Positions 16,648 through 25,668 of a stretch of 64,000 nt of DNA are shown here, in pieces; position 1 is the stretch's first letter; each line of letters starts with the position of its first letter. This DNA comes from Aestuariibacter sp. A3R04. Its GTDB lineage: Bacteria; Pseudomonadota; Gammaproteobacteria; Enterobacterales; Alteromonadaceae. The notes under the pieces are model-generated. The model made no database searches. It saw nothing but the letters and a program-made list of their open reading frames with translations, and was not told where the DNA came from. The translations under genes and the position numbers were made by a program. The stretch is from NCBI RefSeq assembly GCF_018860805.1, contig NZ_JAHKQR010000003.1:372001-436000 (forward strand). The letters are read 5' to 3'.

Positions 16648-18237
16648 TTAACTCAGTTTGAAGTGACTGGCACTCGTGTTTAACGCATCAGATAAACGCG
16701 CCAGTCGCGCTGCTGCTTCTTCCACATTGGCGTTAGTGGCGGCAATATTTTTGCCCAAGGCATTAAACTGATTCACTTGTGTTTTGGTTTCGCTTTGTGT
16801 TTGTTGTGCCCGTTCGGTGAGACTGGCGACGGTTTCACTCATACTGACCAGCGACAACATACTCTGTCTGCCATTTTCCAGTGTACTCACCAGCGTATTC
16901 ACTAACTCGACAGAGTGATTTGCTTGCGCCCGGTTACTAGTCATGGTGGTTACCGCACTTTGAATAGCCACCACTATACTTTCAAGCATGGCATTTATTT
17001 CGACCGTTGACTGGTGGGTTCTGCCTGCAAGGGTCCTGACTTCGTCGGCCACAACCGCGAACCCTCTGCCAGATTCACCTGCTCGAGCGGCTTCAATGGC
17101 GGCATTTAGCGCCAATAGATTGGTTTGGTCGGAAATGTCTGCAATGGTTTTAACCACACCGGATACATTTTGTCCTTGGGCCTTTAACGTGTCTAATATT
17201 TCAGTGGTGTGTTGTATTTCACCGGAAAGTGCTGAGATGGCATCTGCGGTTTGCTGAACCTGCCGTTGCCCCTCATTGACTTTATCGGCACTGGATCTCG
17301 CTGATTCTGCAGCGGTTCTCGAATGATCCAGACTTTCACTCATGTCATTAGAAAGGGAATCCATTTTTGAAACCAATTGATTGATTTCCGATCCAATTTC
17401 TTTCACCGATGCGCCAGATTTTCCGGTTGCGTTACTCAGGACATCTGTGGCTACGTTAATTTCGTCGACCGCACCCTGTACATTTGTCATTCCCTTGTGA
17501 AAAACATCGAGTAAGGCAGTGATACTTGCCCGCATGGTTTCAAGTTCGCTTATTTTGTATGCAGAGAAGGAAGCAACTAAATTGCGGGATTCGGCTACAT
17601 CACTGAGTTTACCTGCCAAATTAACCATCGGATCTGCAATTTGCACACGGGACAAATACCAGCCAAACAGAGCAACGGTTGTCAATACTGCTATCAGGGC
17701 AAAGATAAGCATTTGGTTGCTGTCCAGTTGTCCTTGCATCATTGATGCGCGCGCTTGTGCTGCCCGGGCCACGGATTGTCTTTTTTCTAAAATCACAGAT
17801 TGAAATTCTTCAGCGCTGGTGGTAATTGTTTGCAGGTTTTCACGGGCGTCATCCCAACTAATGCGGTTGGCTGTCATGGTGACATACAAGTTGTCAATGA
17901 CATCATACAAGCGCGTGTACTGTTCTTCGATGGAATCGCTGCCTTTGATTCGCGTAATACGGTTTTGAATCCGAGTATTAATCAGCTGTTTCTGTTCTGC
18001 AAAGTCACTGGGGGAGAGCGTGGTACCGTACAAAGAATAGCTGATAAGCACCAGTTCTTTGGCGTCACGCTGAACATTGTCGATGTCGTCCAGCGCTGGC
18101 AGCGTATCGGTGACATATGCATCAACCTGTTCAGCAATGGTTTGATTATTTATCGTCAGAACGGTTGCGACAATTAAGGTGACTAACAGCACGCACGCGT
18201 ACCCGATGAATATTCTCGCTTTTATTGTTTTCAGCAT
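16648..18237 (-). CDS. Methyl-accepting chemotaxis protein
   Basis: Transmembrane chemoreceptor of 529 residues. TM1 is at about residues 9-28, followed by a periplasmic four-helix-bundle-type sensor domain, TM2 near 178-198, HAMP, and a cytoplasmic coiled-coil signalling domain. The highly conserved tip that contacts CheA and CheW is present ([19 protein letters not shown], then [13 protein letters not shown]). It lacks an obvious C-terminal CheR-binding pentapeptide. The ligand is unknown, and no chemotaxis genes are adjacent. Confidence 0.92.
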   Translation of the reverse strand: MLKTIKARIFIGYACVLLVTLIVATVLTINNQTIAEQVDAYVTDTLPALDDIDNVQRDAKELVLISYSLYGTTLSPSDFAEQKQLINTRIQNRITRIKGSDSIEEQYTRLYDVIDNLYVTMTANRISWDDARENLQTITTSAEEFQSVILEKRQSVARAAQARASMMQGQLDSNQMLIFALIAVLTTVALFGWYLSRVQIADPMVNLAGKLSDVAESRNLVASFSAYKISELETMRASITALLDVFHKGMTNVQGAVDEINVATDVLSNATGKSGASVKEIGSEINQLVSKMDSLSNDMSESLDHSRTAAESARSSADKVNEGQRQVQQTADAISALSGEIQHTTEILDTLKAQGQNVSGVVKTIADISDQTNLLALNAAIEAARAGESGRGFAVVADEVRTLAGRTHQSTVEINAMLESIVVAIQSAVTTMTSNRAQANHSVELVNTLVSTLENGRQSMLSLVSMSETVASLTERAQQTQSETKTQVNQFNALGKNIAATNANVEEAAARLARLSDALNTSASHFKLS

Positions 18238-18392
18238 TCTAGATTACCTGGTGTGTGGTGTTAGAAACAGGACAACATACCCGCGTAACGTCATGGTTAC
18301 GAAGTATAGACCGTTTATTGGGGTTTATTCTTTCACCGGCAAAATAACGGTATATCAGATTGAAATAGCAAAAAATGACCGTGGGAAGCCGT

Positions 18393-18419
18393 AAAAAAAC
18401 GACTCTACTGAGCCGTTTT
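18393..18419 (-). terminator. Terminator of the carboxynorspermidine operon
   Basis: On the minus strand a 10-bp stem (AAAACGGCTC with GAGTCGTTTT, one G-T pair) with loop AGTA runs into a T-tract, starting 10 bases past the nspC stop. Confidence 0.75.
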
Positions 18420-18428
18420 CCCGATGCG

Positions 18429-19559
18429 TTAGGACAGCTTGGACTTAAAGTCCTGGTAGCTAAACTGACGTATTAGTTCGAATTGATCATTCGCACGTAA
18501 GATCCCAATGCCGGGATGTTCAACGCCGTTGAAAAACGTCGTTTTCACCATGGTATAATGCATCATATCTTCAAACTGCAAACGATCACCAATGCGCAGT
18601 GGCTTATCGAACGAATAGGTGTCGATAACATCGCCGGCAAGACAAGAATTTCCACCGAGCTTATAGTTGTGAGCTTTCTCGTCGGGCAGGCCTGCATTTA
18701 AAATGGCAGGACGATAGGGCATTTCAAGCACATCGGGCATGTGTGCGGTGGCAGAAATATCAAGAATGGCTATCTTGCCATCGTTTTCCACAATATCCAC
18801 CACCTCAGCCAGTAATGGGCCAGTTTGCCATGCCACAGCGGAACCCGGTTCTAAGATTACATCCAGATGAGGGTATCGCGCTTTAAAGCGCTTCAACGTC
18901 GCTATCAAATGTTCAACATCATAACCATCCCGGGTCATCAGGTGACCGCCGCCGAGGTTCAGCCATTTGAGTGACGGCAACCATTTTGCAAAGCGCTCTT
19001 CGATGGAGTTGAGGGTGCGCTCAGTAGCATAGGAGTCACACTCACATAAATTGTGACAGTGAAACCCTTCAATGCCTGACAGGTCGACACCTTCTAACTG
19101 TGAAGCCCGTATTCCCAACCGGGAGCCAGGTGCAGCAGGATCATACAGAGGCGTTTCTGCTTCCTGGTGTTCGGGATTAATCCGCAGTCCTGTAGAGATC
19201 CCTGCCAATGCGCTGCGATGTGTATGCCACTGGCTGATGCTATTGAATGAAATATGGTTGACCAGATTTTTCAGTTCAGCAATGTCAGACTGTTTATACG
19301 CCGGTGAGTACGCATGCACTTCCTTGCCCATTTCTGACGCCAGTTTTGCTTCCCATACCGAGCTCGCCGTTGCACCGTGCAAATACGGTTTTATGATGTC
19401 GAAGCTCGACCACATGGAAAAACCTTTTAACGCCAGTATAATACGCACGCCGGATTCATCCTGAACCCGTTTCATAAGAGTAACATTGCGAATTAGCTTT
19501 TCCTCTTCCAACACATAGCAAGGCGAGGGGATATCATTTCGCTGTGTTAAATCCGTCAA
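18429..19559 (-). CDS. nspC: Carboxynorspermidine/carboxyspermidine decarboxylase NspC
   Basis: PLP enzyme of the alanine-racemase-fold decarboxylase group. It removes CO2 from carboxynorspermidine or carboxyspermidine to give the triamine, completing the SpeE-independent spermidine route. Visible blocks are SPCYVLEEEKLIRN, the PLP lysine in LALKGFSMW, GFHCHNLCECDS, LNLGGGH and LEPGSAV. The reading frame opens with TTG at 19574, directly abutting the upstream stop, but that codon has no ribosome site. A second TTG at 19559 has GGAG nine bases upstream and gives the usual short N-terminus, so it is preferred. It is co-transcribed with the dehydrogenase upstream. Confidence 0.92.
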   Translation of the reverse strand: MTDLTQRNDIPSPCYVLEEEKLIRNVTLMKRVQDESGVRIILALKGFSMWSSFDIIKPYLHGATASSVWEAKLASEMGKEVHAYSPAYKQSDIAELKNLVNHISFNSISQWHTHRSALAGISTGLRINPEHQEAETPLYDPAAPGSRLGIRASQLEGVDLSGIEGFHCHNLCECDSYATERTLNSIEERFAKWLPSLKWLNLGGGHLMTRDGYDVEHLIATLKRFKARYPHLDVILEPGSAVAWQTGPLLAEVVDIVENDGKIAILDISATAHMPDVLEMPYRPAILNAGLPDEKAHNYKLGGNSCLAGDVIDTYSFDKPLRIGDRLQFEDMMHYTMVKTTFFNGVEHPGIGILRANDQFELIRQFSYQDFKSKLS

Positions 19560-19574
19560 CCTGATGCTCTCCAA

Positions 19575-20777
19575 TTAGCGTTTAAACGGGCTTTCTTTGC
19601 ACTCAATAACGTGCCATGGCAAACCGTGAATATTCAATTCATCCATAAATGGGTCGGGGTCAAATTGCTCCATATTCCACACGCCAGGCGCTTTCCACTT
19701 ACCCTGCAACATCATCATGGCGCCGATCATTGCCGGTACACCTGTTGTGTAAGACACGGCTTGTGCACCCACTTCTTCATTACATTTTGCATGGTCGCAG
19801 TTGTTGTAGATGAAGATAGTTTTTTCTTCGCCATCTTTGATACCGGTAATGTAAGTGCCGATACAAGTCTGCCCGGTATAACCTTCAGCCAGAGACCCCG
19901 GATTAGGTAGCACAGCTTTTAAAAACTCAAGAGGGACTATTTTTTGCCCTTGAAATTCCACTGGCTGAATGCTGGTCATGCCGATACCTTCCAATACGCG
20001 GAGGTGGTTGAGGTACGCGTCGCCAAATGTCATCCAGAAACGGGCGCGTTTCAGGGTCGGGAAGTGCTTAACAATGGATTCCAACTCTTCGTGGAACATC
20101 AGATATGACGCGCGGACGCCGATGTTTTGATAGTCGAGATCTTCTCGCACGCTCAGCGGATCCGTTTCTTTCCACTCACCGGCTTCCCAGAAACGACCCC
20201 GTTGGGTAATTTCGCGAATATTGATCTCGGGATTGAAGTTAGTCGCAAACGCCTGACCGTGGTCGCCGCCATTACAGTCAACTATATCCAGGTAGTGAAT
20301 TTCATCGAAATAGTGCTTGGCCGCATAGGCAGTGTACACATTGGTTACGCCCGGATCGAAACCAGAGCCCAACAGGGCCATGATCCCCGCGTCTTTAAAT
20401 TTGTCCTGATACGCCCACTGCCAACTGTACTCGAATTTTGCTTCGTCTTTTGGCTCGTAGTTTGCCGTATCGAGGTAATCGGTTTTAGTCGCCAGACAGG
20501 CATCCATAATGGGTAAATCCTGATAGGGCAATGCCAGATTAATCACGAGATCGGGGTTGACCTTGTTGATCAGTGTTTCTACTTCAGCTGCGTTATCAGC
20601 ATCAACGGCAAAGACACCTTTAACGCGGTCTGCACCCACTTCATTTTGCAGTGCTTCACATTTAGAAACGGTTCTGCTTGCCAGGTAAATTTCGTCGAAA
20701 TACTCTGGTAAACGGGCACATTTTTTCACTGTTACAGCGGCAACTCCGCCAGCACCAATAATTAAAACGCGAGACAT
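19575..20777 (-). CDS. Carboxynorspermidine dehydrogenase (saccharopine-dehydrogenase-like)
   Basis: NADPH-dependent reductase of 400 residues that condenses putrescine or diaminopropane with aspartate semialdehyde to carboxy(nor)spermidine. The N-terminal Rossmann motif is VLIIGAGGVAAVTVKKCA. Family blocks include VINLALPYQDLPIMDACL, LDTANYEPKDEAKFEY and GSGFDPGVTNVY. Pairing with nspC on one transcript identifies it over lysine-pathway relatives. In Vibrio a diaminobutyrate route to diaminopropane is linked to these genes; nothing like it is seen here, so putrescine (giving spermidine) is the simpler guess. Confidence 0.92.
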   Translation of the reverse strand: MSRVLIIGAGGVAAVTVKKCARLPEYFDEIYLASRTVSKCEALQNEVGADRVKGVFAVDADNAAEVETLINKVNPDLVINLALPYQDLPIMDACLATKTDYLDTANYEPKDEAKFEYSWQWAYQDKFKDAGIMALLGSGFDPGVTNVYTAYAAKHYFDEIHYLDIVDCNGGDHGQAFATNFNPEINIREITQRGRFWEAGEWKETDPLSVREDLDYQNIGVRASYLMFHEELESIVKHFPTLKRARFWMTFGDAYLNHLRVLEGIGMTSIQPVEFQGQKIVPLEFLKAVLPNPGSLAEGYTGQTCIGTYITGIKDGEEKTIFIYNNCDHAKCNEEVGAQAVSYTTGVPAMIGAMMMLQGKWKAPGVWNMEQFDPDPFMDELNIHGLPWHVIECKESPFKR

Positions 20778-20872
20778 AGTTTTTGTTTCCCGGGACGTTA
20801 GATAAATTTGCGCTGAATGCTAGCAGACATCAACTTTTTGGCAAGCAAAGTTGAGTCAGATAAAGCAATTTT

Positions 20873-21274
20873 TCAGCCTGGAATCGGCGGAGATACCACA
20901 ATTTTCTTCCCCACCCGGAAGTAGGGGTACAGTAGTATAGTTTCTTCGCCGTTTGGACTGGTTGCATTGATGGCAATGGCATTGAGCTGCTTCTGTCTGT
21001 CAGTGGTAACGGTGGCGGCGTAAACTAATACGCTGTAGCTTTCTGTACCTGTAGTGGTGTCGATAATCCGCCACTGGAGTTGCTCAATAAGATAGCTTTC
21101 GTTTTGTCCGTGACTGCGATCTTCTGCAAACAGACAACCGATACGCCCGTCTTCATATATTGCTGCAAAGGGATAGATTGCGTTGCAATGAGGAAGTAGC
21201 ATTTCACATAATGACAGAGACCGGTTTACCAGTAGTTGAAGCGGTTCGGGCACACTGAGCGATTTATGTATCAC
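20873..21274 (-). CDS. Conserved-looking hypothetical protein
   Basis: A 133-residue protein without signal peptide or membrane helix and with no family that I recognise. It is rich in alternating hydrophobic residues, suggesting a single alpha/beta domain (YPFAAIYEDGRIGCLFAED near residue 35, YSVLVYAATVTTD near 80). It lies between the polyamine genes and the desulfhydrase-like gene on the same strand, with gaps of 95 and 70 bases. Confidence 0.6.
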   Translation of the reverse strand: MIHKSLSVPEPLQLLVNRSLSLCEMLLPHCNAIYPFAAIYEDGRIGCLFAEDRSHGQNESYLIEQLQWRIIDTTTGTESYSVLVYAATVTTDRQKQLNAIAINATSPNGEETILLYPYFRVGKKIVVSPPIPG

Positions 21275-21344
21275 GCTTTCTCTCCGATATTATCAGTCAT
21301 TGACGTTACTATATCACTTGTAACGCGCCATAACTTTACTTGGA

Positions 21345-22256
21345 TCACACTTGCCTGAGGCCCTGAAGACCACCGGTGTGTATGACAAGTATTCTACTGT
21401 TTCTGGCGAAGTGACCGCGGGCCAACAAGGTTTTTAGCGCTAAAAATACCTTCCCGGAATAAACAGGCTCTACAGGTACATGGTACTCGTTTGTCATCTC
21501 GTCACATAGATTTTGTAGTGCTGTGTTTGTCTTTGCGTAACCACCACACTGATAATCATGGTTAATATACCAATTGTTTTCAGCTGTAGGTAGTCCGACA
21601 AAAGTCTTAACTAAGGATTCAAGGTATCCCTGCCCTTTGAGGACAGCAATGCCTGTTGCGCTCTGTTGCGGTGTAATTGCGATGGCTAGCCCGGCTAACG
21701 TGGCTCCACTTGCAACAGGTACTAAAAAATGGTTGAAGTGCGTACTCGATTCCTCCTCTACCAGTTCAGCCATACCCTTGAGGGCGGCGCGTTGACTACC
21801 ACCTTCAGGAATAATGTATGCCGCTGCAAAACGAGTGCGCAATGCGGTCAGATAATCGGTGTCATTGCGTCGTTTATAGGTGAGTTTATTTACGTATTCA
21901 ACGTTGGTGTTCCAATGGTGTAAATCTTTCAGCATGGGGGTGAGGGAGTGAGAGTAATCGCCTCTGACAATCGCGGTAAATTGCAATCCCAGTTTGTGAC
22001 ACAGATAACCACAGGCGTGAAGATGATTGGAATAGCCCCCGCCAAAACTCACTATATGTTTTGTGTCATTAGGCATGGTATCGAGTGCATATTTTAATTT
22101 GCGCCACTTGTTTCCGGAAATAATCGGATGAATCAAATCGTCTCGCTTTATAAAAAGGCTCACTTGGTCGGCACCTTGCCAGGACGGCGTGAATGGTTCG
22201 ATTGGAGAGGGGAGACGAACGGCTAGTTTGCTGGCGGCAAAATCGGAAAACAACAC
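21345..22256 (-). CDS. D-cysteine desulfhydrase / ACC-deaminase family PLP enzyme
   Basis: Fold-type II PLP enzyme of 303 residues. The PLP lysine lies in SGNKWRKLKYAL (around residues 50-60), and the substrate loop reads SFGGGYSNHLHACGYLC. Further family blocks are IPEGGSQRAALKG and VASGATLAGLA. Members remove sulfide from D-cysteine or open the ring of ACC; the first is more common in marine gammaproteobacteria. Sequence alone does not decide. It diverges from the chalcone-isomerase-like gene. Confidence 0.82.
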   Translation of the reverse strand: MLFSDFAASKLAVRLPSPIEPFTPSWQGADQVSLFIKRDDLIHPIISGNKWRKLKYALDTMPNDTKHIVSFGGGYSNHLHACGYLCHKLGLQFTAIVRGDYSHSLTPMLKDLHHWNTNVEYVNKLTYKRRNDTDYLTALRTRFAAAYIIPEGGSQRAALKGMAELVEEESSTHFNHFLVPVASGATLAGLAIAITPQQSATGIAVLKGQGYLESLVKTFVGLPTAENNWYINHDYQCGGYAKTNTALQNLCDEMTNEYHVPVEPVYSGKVFLALKTLLARGHFARNSRILVIHTGGLQGLRQV

Positions 22257-22374
22257 GGTATCACTCTCGGGAAATAACGATAATCGCGCGGGCTGAACAT
22301 TAACTCGGTGTCATGTTTGATCAACCAGACAAGGGCGCGGGTAAAAATACTATTAACCATTTTACAGAGTTTTT

Positions 22375-22920
22375 ATGCGTAACTGCAGCCTGTTTCGTCA
22401 ATTTGTGCTTTGTTGTAGCGTGATTTGCTCCTCAGTGATGGCTGAGGTTAAAACTGAAATGTTTCCGGAGCTACCTTTTGCACTTACTGAAGCGCATCTG
22501 GTGGGAGAGAGTCAGTTTACATATTTCTTTTGGGATGTTTACGATGCCAGCCTGTACGCAAGTCAGGGAAAGTGGAACCCTGATGCGCCTTTTGCCCTGA
22601 AACTTACTTACGCCAGAAACTTCAAAGGAGATAACATAGCAAGCCGATCTGTCAAAGAAATGCGATCGCAAAACCCGGCAGATACGGACACGCTTGCCCG
22701 ATGGCAGAGTGAAATGACGCGGCTCTTTCCCGATGTGAAAGACGGCGACCAATTGATAGGCATTGCGGATGGCATGCAGCACAGTGTTTTTTACTTCAAC
22801 AGTAAAAAATTGGGTGAAATTAACGACGTCGCGTTTACGCAAGCCTTTTTTAATATCTGGCTTGGCGAGAAAACCTCGCAACCTGACATGCGCAAGAGTT
22901 TACTGGGAGAGTTAAAATGA
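22375..22920 (+). CDS. Exported chalcone-isomerase-like protein
   Basis: A 181-residue protein with an N-terminal signal peptide (about residues 1-23). Its body matches the bacterial chalcone-isomerase-like family: FFWDVYDASLYASQGKW, FALKLTYARNF, then a helical segment and a closing AFFNIWLGEKT. Bacterial members are not known to act on flavonoids and are probably lipid- or fatty-acid-binding periplasmic proteins. It overlaps the DUF3833 lipoprotein gene by four bases (ATGA), so the two are translationally coupled. Confidence 0.75.
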   Translation: MRNCSLFRQFVLCCSVICSSVMAEVKTEMFPELPFALTEAHLVGESQFTYFFWDVYDASLYASQGKWNPDAPFALKLTYARNFKGDNIASRSVKEMRSQNPADTDTLARWQSEMTRLFPDVKDGDQLIGIADGMQHSVFYFNSKKLGEINDVAFTQAFFNIWLGEKTSQPDMRKSLLGELK

Positions 22921-23471
22921 AATTACTCATTTATGTGGCATTGTTCTGCGGGGCACTGGTGTTCCTTCCAGGCTGCGCTGGCGGAATAGATGGCGCCCTT
23001 TACAGACAGCAGCAACCCGTCTTCAACTTGTATGACTTTTTCGACGGCCCAGTCAAAGCCTGGGGAATTGTTCAGAACCGTTCCGGGGAGGTAGTACAGC
23101 GTTTTACAGTAGACATCGAGGGGAAACAAAAGGGGAGTCAACTTGAGCTGAATGAGTCGTTTAATTATCAACTCGGAGACGGGCCAGCTTCCAGAATATG
23201 GACTATATCCCGGGTTGAAGACACCATTTTTCGCGGGGATGCGGGTGATATTTTAGGCTCGGCAACAGGGCAAAGCTACGGGAATGCTTTTAATTTTCAG
23301 TACAAAATGGATTTACCCGTAGATGACACAACTTACGAAGTAACCTTTGACGATTGGTTTTTTGCTTTAGGAGCCGACACTATGATGAATCGTTCTTACA
23401 TCAAAAAGTTCGGTATTGTGATGGCAGAAGTTACAATTTTTATGCAAAAACAGCAGGATACAGTTTTATAG
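22917..23471 (+). CDS. DUF3833 family lipoprotein
   Basis: A 184-residue lipoprotein: hydrophobic signal, then LPGCAG with Cys at residue 20. The body has the DUF3833 pattern (FNLYDFFDGPVKAWGIVQNRSGEV, GDGPASRIW, YGNAFNFQYKMDLPV, VTFDDWFFALG). In Vibrio and related genera such genes sit with chalcone-isomerase-like, cyclopropane-fatty-acid-synthase and DUF1365 genes; here only the pair remains. Its stop overlaps the end of the convergent histidine kinase gene by six bases. Confidence 0.82.
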   Translation: MKLLIYVALFCGALVFLPGCAGGIDGALYRQQQPVFNLYDFFDGPVKAWGIVQNRSGEVVQRFTVDIEGKQKGSQLELNESFNYQLGDGPASRIWTISRVEDTIFRGDAGDILGSATGQSYGNAFNFQYKMDLPVDDTTYEVTFDDWFFALGADTMMNRSYIKKFGIVMAEVTIFMQKQQDTVL

Positions 23472-24863
23472 TGCGCGTTTTTTGTGTTCGCGATACGGTA
23501 AGCTGATGACAACGCCAAATCCACTTTCCTCGCACAGCGGGTTGTCGATAAACCACAGTTGCCCGTAGTGGATTGACGCTACTGCCTTCACCATAGATAA
23601 GCCGAGTCCATTTCCCGGTGACGTTCGGCTTTGTTCTGCGCGGTAGAAACGTCGACCTAGGTCGTTAAATTCGCTGGTGGGTAAACCATGACCAGAATCA
23701 TAAACACCAATGATAATCCGGGCGCCTACGGTTTTCAGCACAACCTCTATCCGACAATGCCCCACGGCGTATTTTAAGCTGTTGTCCATCAGGTTACTCA
23801 ATGCCTGAAAAAGCAAGTGGGGGTCACCCTCGATGTAGACAGGTTCAATATGTGCGGTTAGCGTGATTTCCCGATCTTCTACTAAAGGGTCATACAGGTC
23901 GACAACATCTGTCACCACGTGATGCAGCGCTACTTCAATGAAGCCTGCACGCTGTCGTTCACTTTCTACATCGGCAATGCGCAGCAGGGAGTTAAAAATA
24001 GCCAGTAAGTTATCGGCCTCATTTAGTGCCTGACCCCTCAATTCACCTTCGGGTAATTTCTCAAGTTTACTGCGCAACCGCGATAGGGGGGTCCTTAGAT
24101 CGTGGGCGATGTTGTCAGAGACCTGTTTGATATTTTTTACTGAACTTTCAATTTTTTCCAAGGTTTTGTTAAACACAATGGCTAGCTTGCTAAGATCGTC
24201 CCAACTGCTGTCAATTTCCATTCTGGCACTGAGATCACCCGTGTCCATAATATCACTGGCGGTACGAGACATGCGGTTTATGCGGTTTACTACATAAATG
24301 GCCACGCCGAAACTCAGCGCAGCGATCATGGCGAGCATGACGACGAATACCCAACCCAGCGCGCGACCGATTTTCTGTGTGCTGTACAAATCGTCCACAT
24401 TGCGGACGAGAATGACCTGGTGCGTGCCCAGTATTACTCGGTCTAGCAGGACACTACTAAAAGTCTGGCGGTCACCCCCCGAACTCTCTTTAACCATTAA
24501 ATTCTTAAGTGGGAGAGACAGTACCACCGGGAAGGTTTTATCAGGAAATGTGGGAGGGACAATAAGGTTGCCTGCAACAAGGTTATTTTTTCCGTCTAAA
24601 AGTGCGATAAAGGTGTTATTGCCTTGCTGAAGAATCCGGTTTTGTATAGCGGATGTTACCGCAATAATACCCTGTTGCCGGTACAATTCTTCAACTACAA
24701 AGCGCTCTGCAGACAGAGCGGCTTTAGCCTCGTTAATAAGTTTGTCGTCGTCAGCCAGCGACCAAAAGTAGAAAACGAATAAAATTCCCGCTGAGGACAG
24801 CGTTGTAAAAAGGGCGCCAACCCTAAAACTGGAACTTCGGGTGAACGCACCTATTGCAATCAA
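23466..24863 (-). CDS. Two-component sensor histidine kinase
   Basis: Inner-membrane kinase of 465 residues. TM1 is at about 14-35, a periplasmic sensor follows, TM2 is near 168-190, then HAMP. The HisKA domain has the phospho-His in DNIAHDLRTPLSRL, and the ATPase domain has N-box NLMDNSLKYAVG and G-box GNGLGLSMVKAVASIHYG. It is translated with the upstream response regulator through an ATGA overlap. The signal is unknown. The gene ends inside the last codons of the convergent DUF3833 gene. Confidence 0.93.
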   Translation of the reverse strand: MIAIGAFTRSSSFRVGALFTTLSSAGILFVFYFWSLADDDKLINEAKAALSAERFVVEELYRQQGIIAVTSAIQNRILQQGNNTFIALLDGKNNLVAGNLIVPPTFPDKTFPVVLSLPLKNLMVKESSGGDRQTFSSVLLDRVILGTHQVILVRNVDDLYSTQKIGRALGWVFVVMLAMIAALSFGVAIYVVNRINRMSRTASDIMDTGDLSARMEIDSSWDDLSKLAIVFNKTLEKIESSVKNIKQVSDNIAHDLRTPLSRLRSKLEKLPEGELRGQALNEADNLLAIFNSLLRIADVESERQRAGFIEVALHHVVTDVVDLYDPLVEDREITLTAHIEPVYIEGDPHLLFQALSNLMDNSLKYAVGHCRIEVVLKTVGARIIIGVYDSGHGLPTSEFNDLGRRFYRAEQSRTSPGNGLGLSMVKAVASIHYGQLWFIDNPLCEESGFGVVISLPYREHKKRAL

Positions 24864-25540
24864 ATGCCTGTCTCTGATATGCGGTACCCGGTTCCGCGAA
24901 CGGTTTCGATTAGCGGAATATTAAAGGTTTTGTCCACTTTTTGCCGCAACCGGCTTATGTGCACGTCTATGAGGTTGGTTTGCGGGTCGAAATGATAGTT
25001 CCAAACCCGCTCAAGCAACATGCTGCGGGTTACCACTTTACCGCGGTTTCGCAGTAGACATTCCAGCAACTGGAATTCTTTGGCCTGCAAATTAATTTCA
25101 GAATCACCTCGGGTCACTTTGCGCCGCAGCAAATCGAGTGTCAGGTCGCCAACTGAAAGCTCGGTTTCTTTTGCCTCCGGTGTGGCGCGTCCCGTCATTC
25201 CTTCGGCACGGGCGAGGAGTTCTTCAATGGCAAAGGGTTTGGTGAGGTAATCATTGGCACCGCTGCGCAATCCGCGAACTTTATCATCAACCTGGCTTTT
25301 AGCACTCAGCAACAGCACTGGCAGTGCAGGTTTTGCGGTACGGAGTTGTTCTAGCACCGAAAACCCATCCAATGCTGGCAACATAATGTCCAAAATCACC
25401 AAATCAAATGTTTCGTCAAGTGCACAGTTTAACCCGCTTTGACCGTCGCTTTGATGAAAGCACTGGTGCCCTGCTGACGCCAATCCGGCTTGAATGTGTT
25501 CTGCAACGGTTAGATCATCTTCTACTATTAATGCTTTCAT
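24860..25540 (-). CDS. OmpR/PhoB-family response regulator
   Basis: A 226-residue regulator. The receiver domain (residues 1-118) has the acidic pair EDD near 7-9, the phospho-Asp in LVILDIMLPALDG, and the conserved Lys in LTKPFAIEELLAR. The C-terminal winged helix (about 130-224) includes KEFQLLECLLRNRGKVVTR and VDVHISRLRQKV. It forms a pair with the kinase immediately downstream. The targets are not evident from context. Confidence 0.93.
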   Translation of the reverse strand: MKALIVEDDLTVAEHIQAGLASAGHQCFHQSDGQSGLNCALDETFDLVILDIMLPALDGFSVLEQLRTAKPALPVLLLSAKSQVDDKVRGLRSGANDYLTKPFAIEELLARAEGMTGRATPEAKETELSVGDLTLDLLRRKVTRGDSEINLQAKEFQLLECLLRNRGKVVTRSMLLERVWNYHFDPQTNLIDVHISRLRQKVDKTFNIPLIETVRGTGYRISETGI

Positions 25541-25668
25541 AGGTCTGGTTTTACCTTATTGCTGGTTTTTTACAGCCTTCACGGTTACGTGTTTACACAT
25601 TACTAATACTGGGAAATTGCCTGCTTTCGATCACATAGCCACGGCAAATTGTCGTTTGTTACACAACT

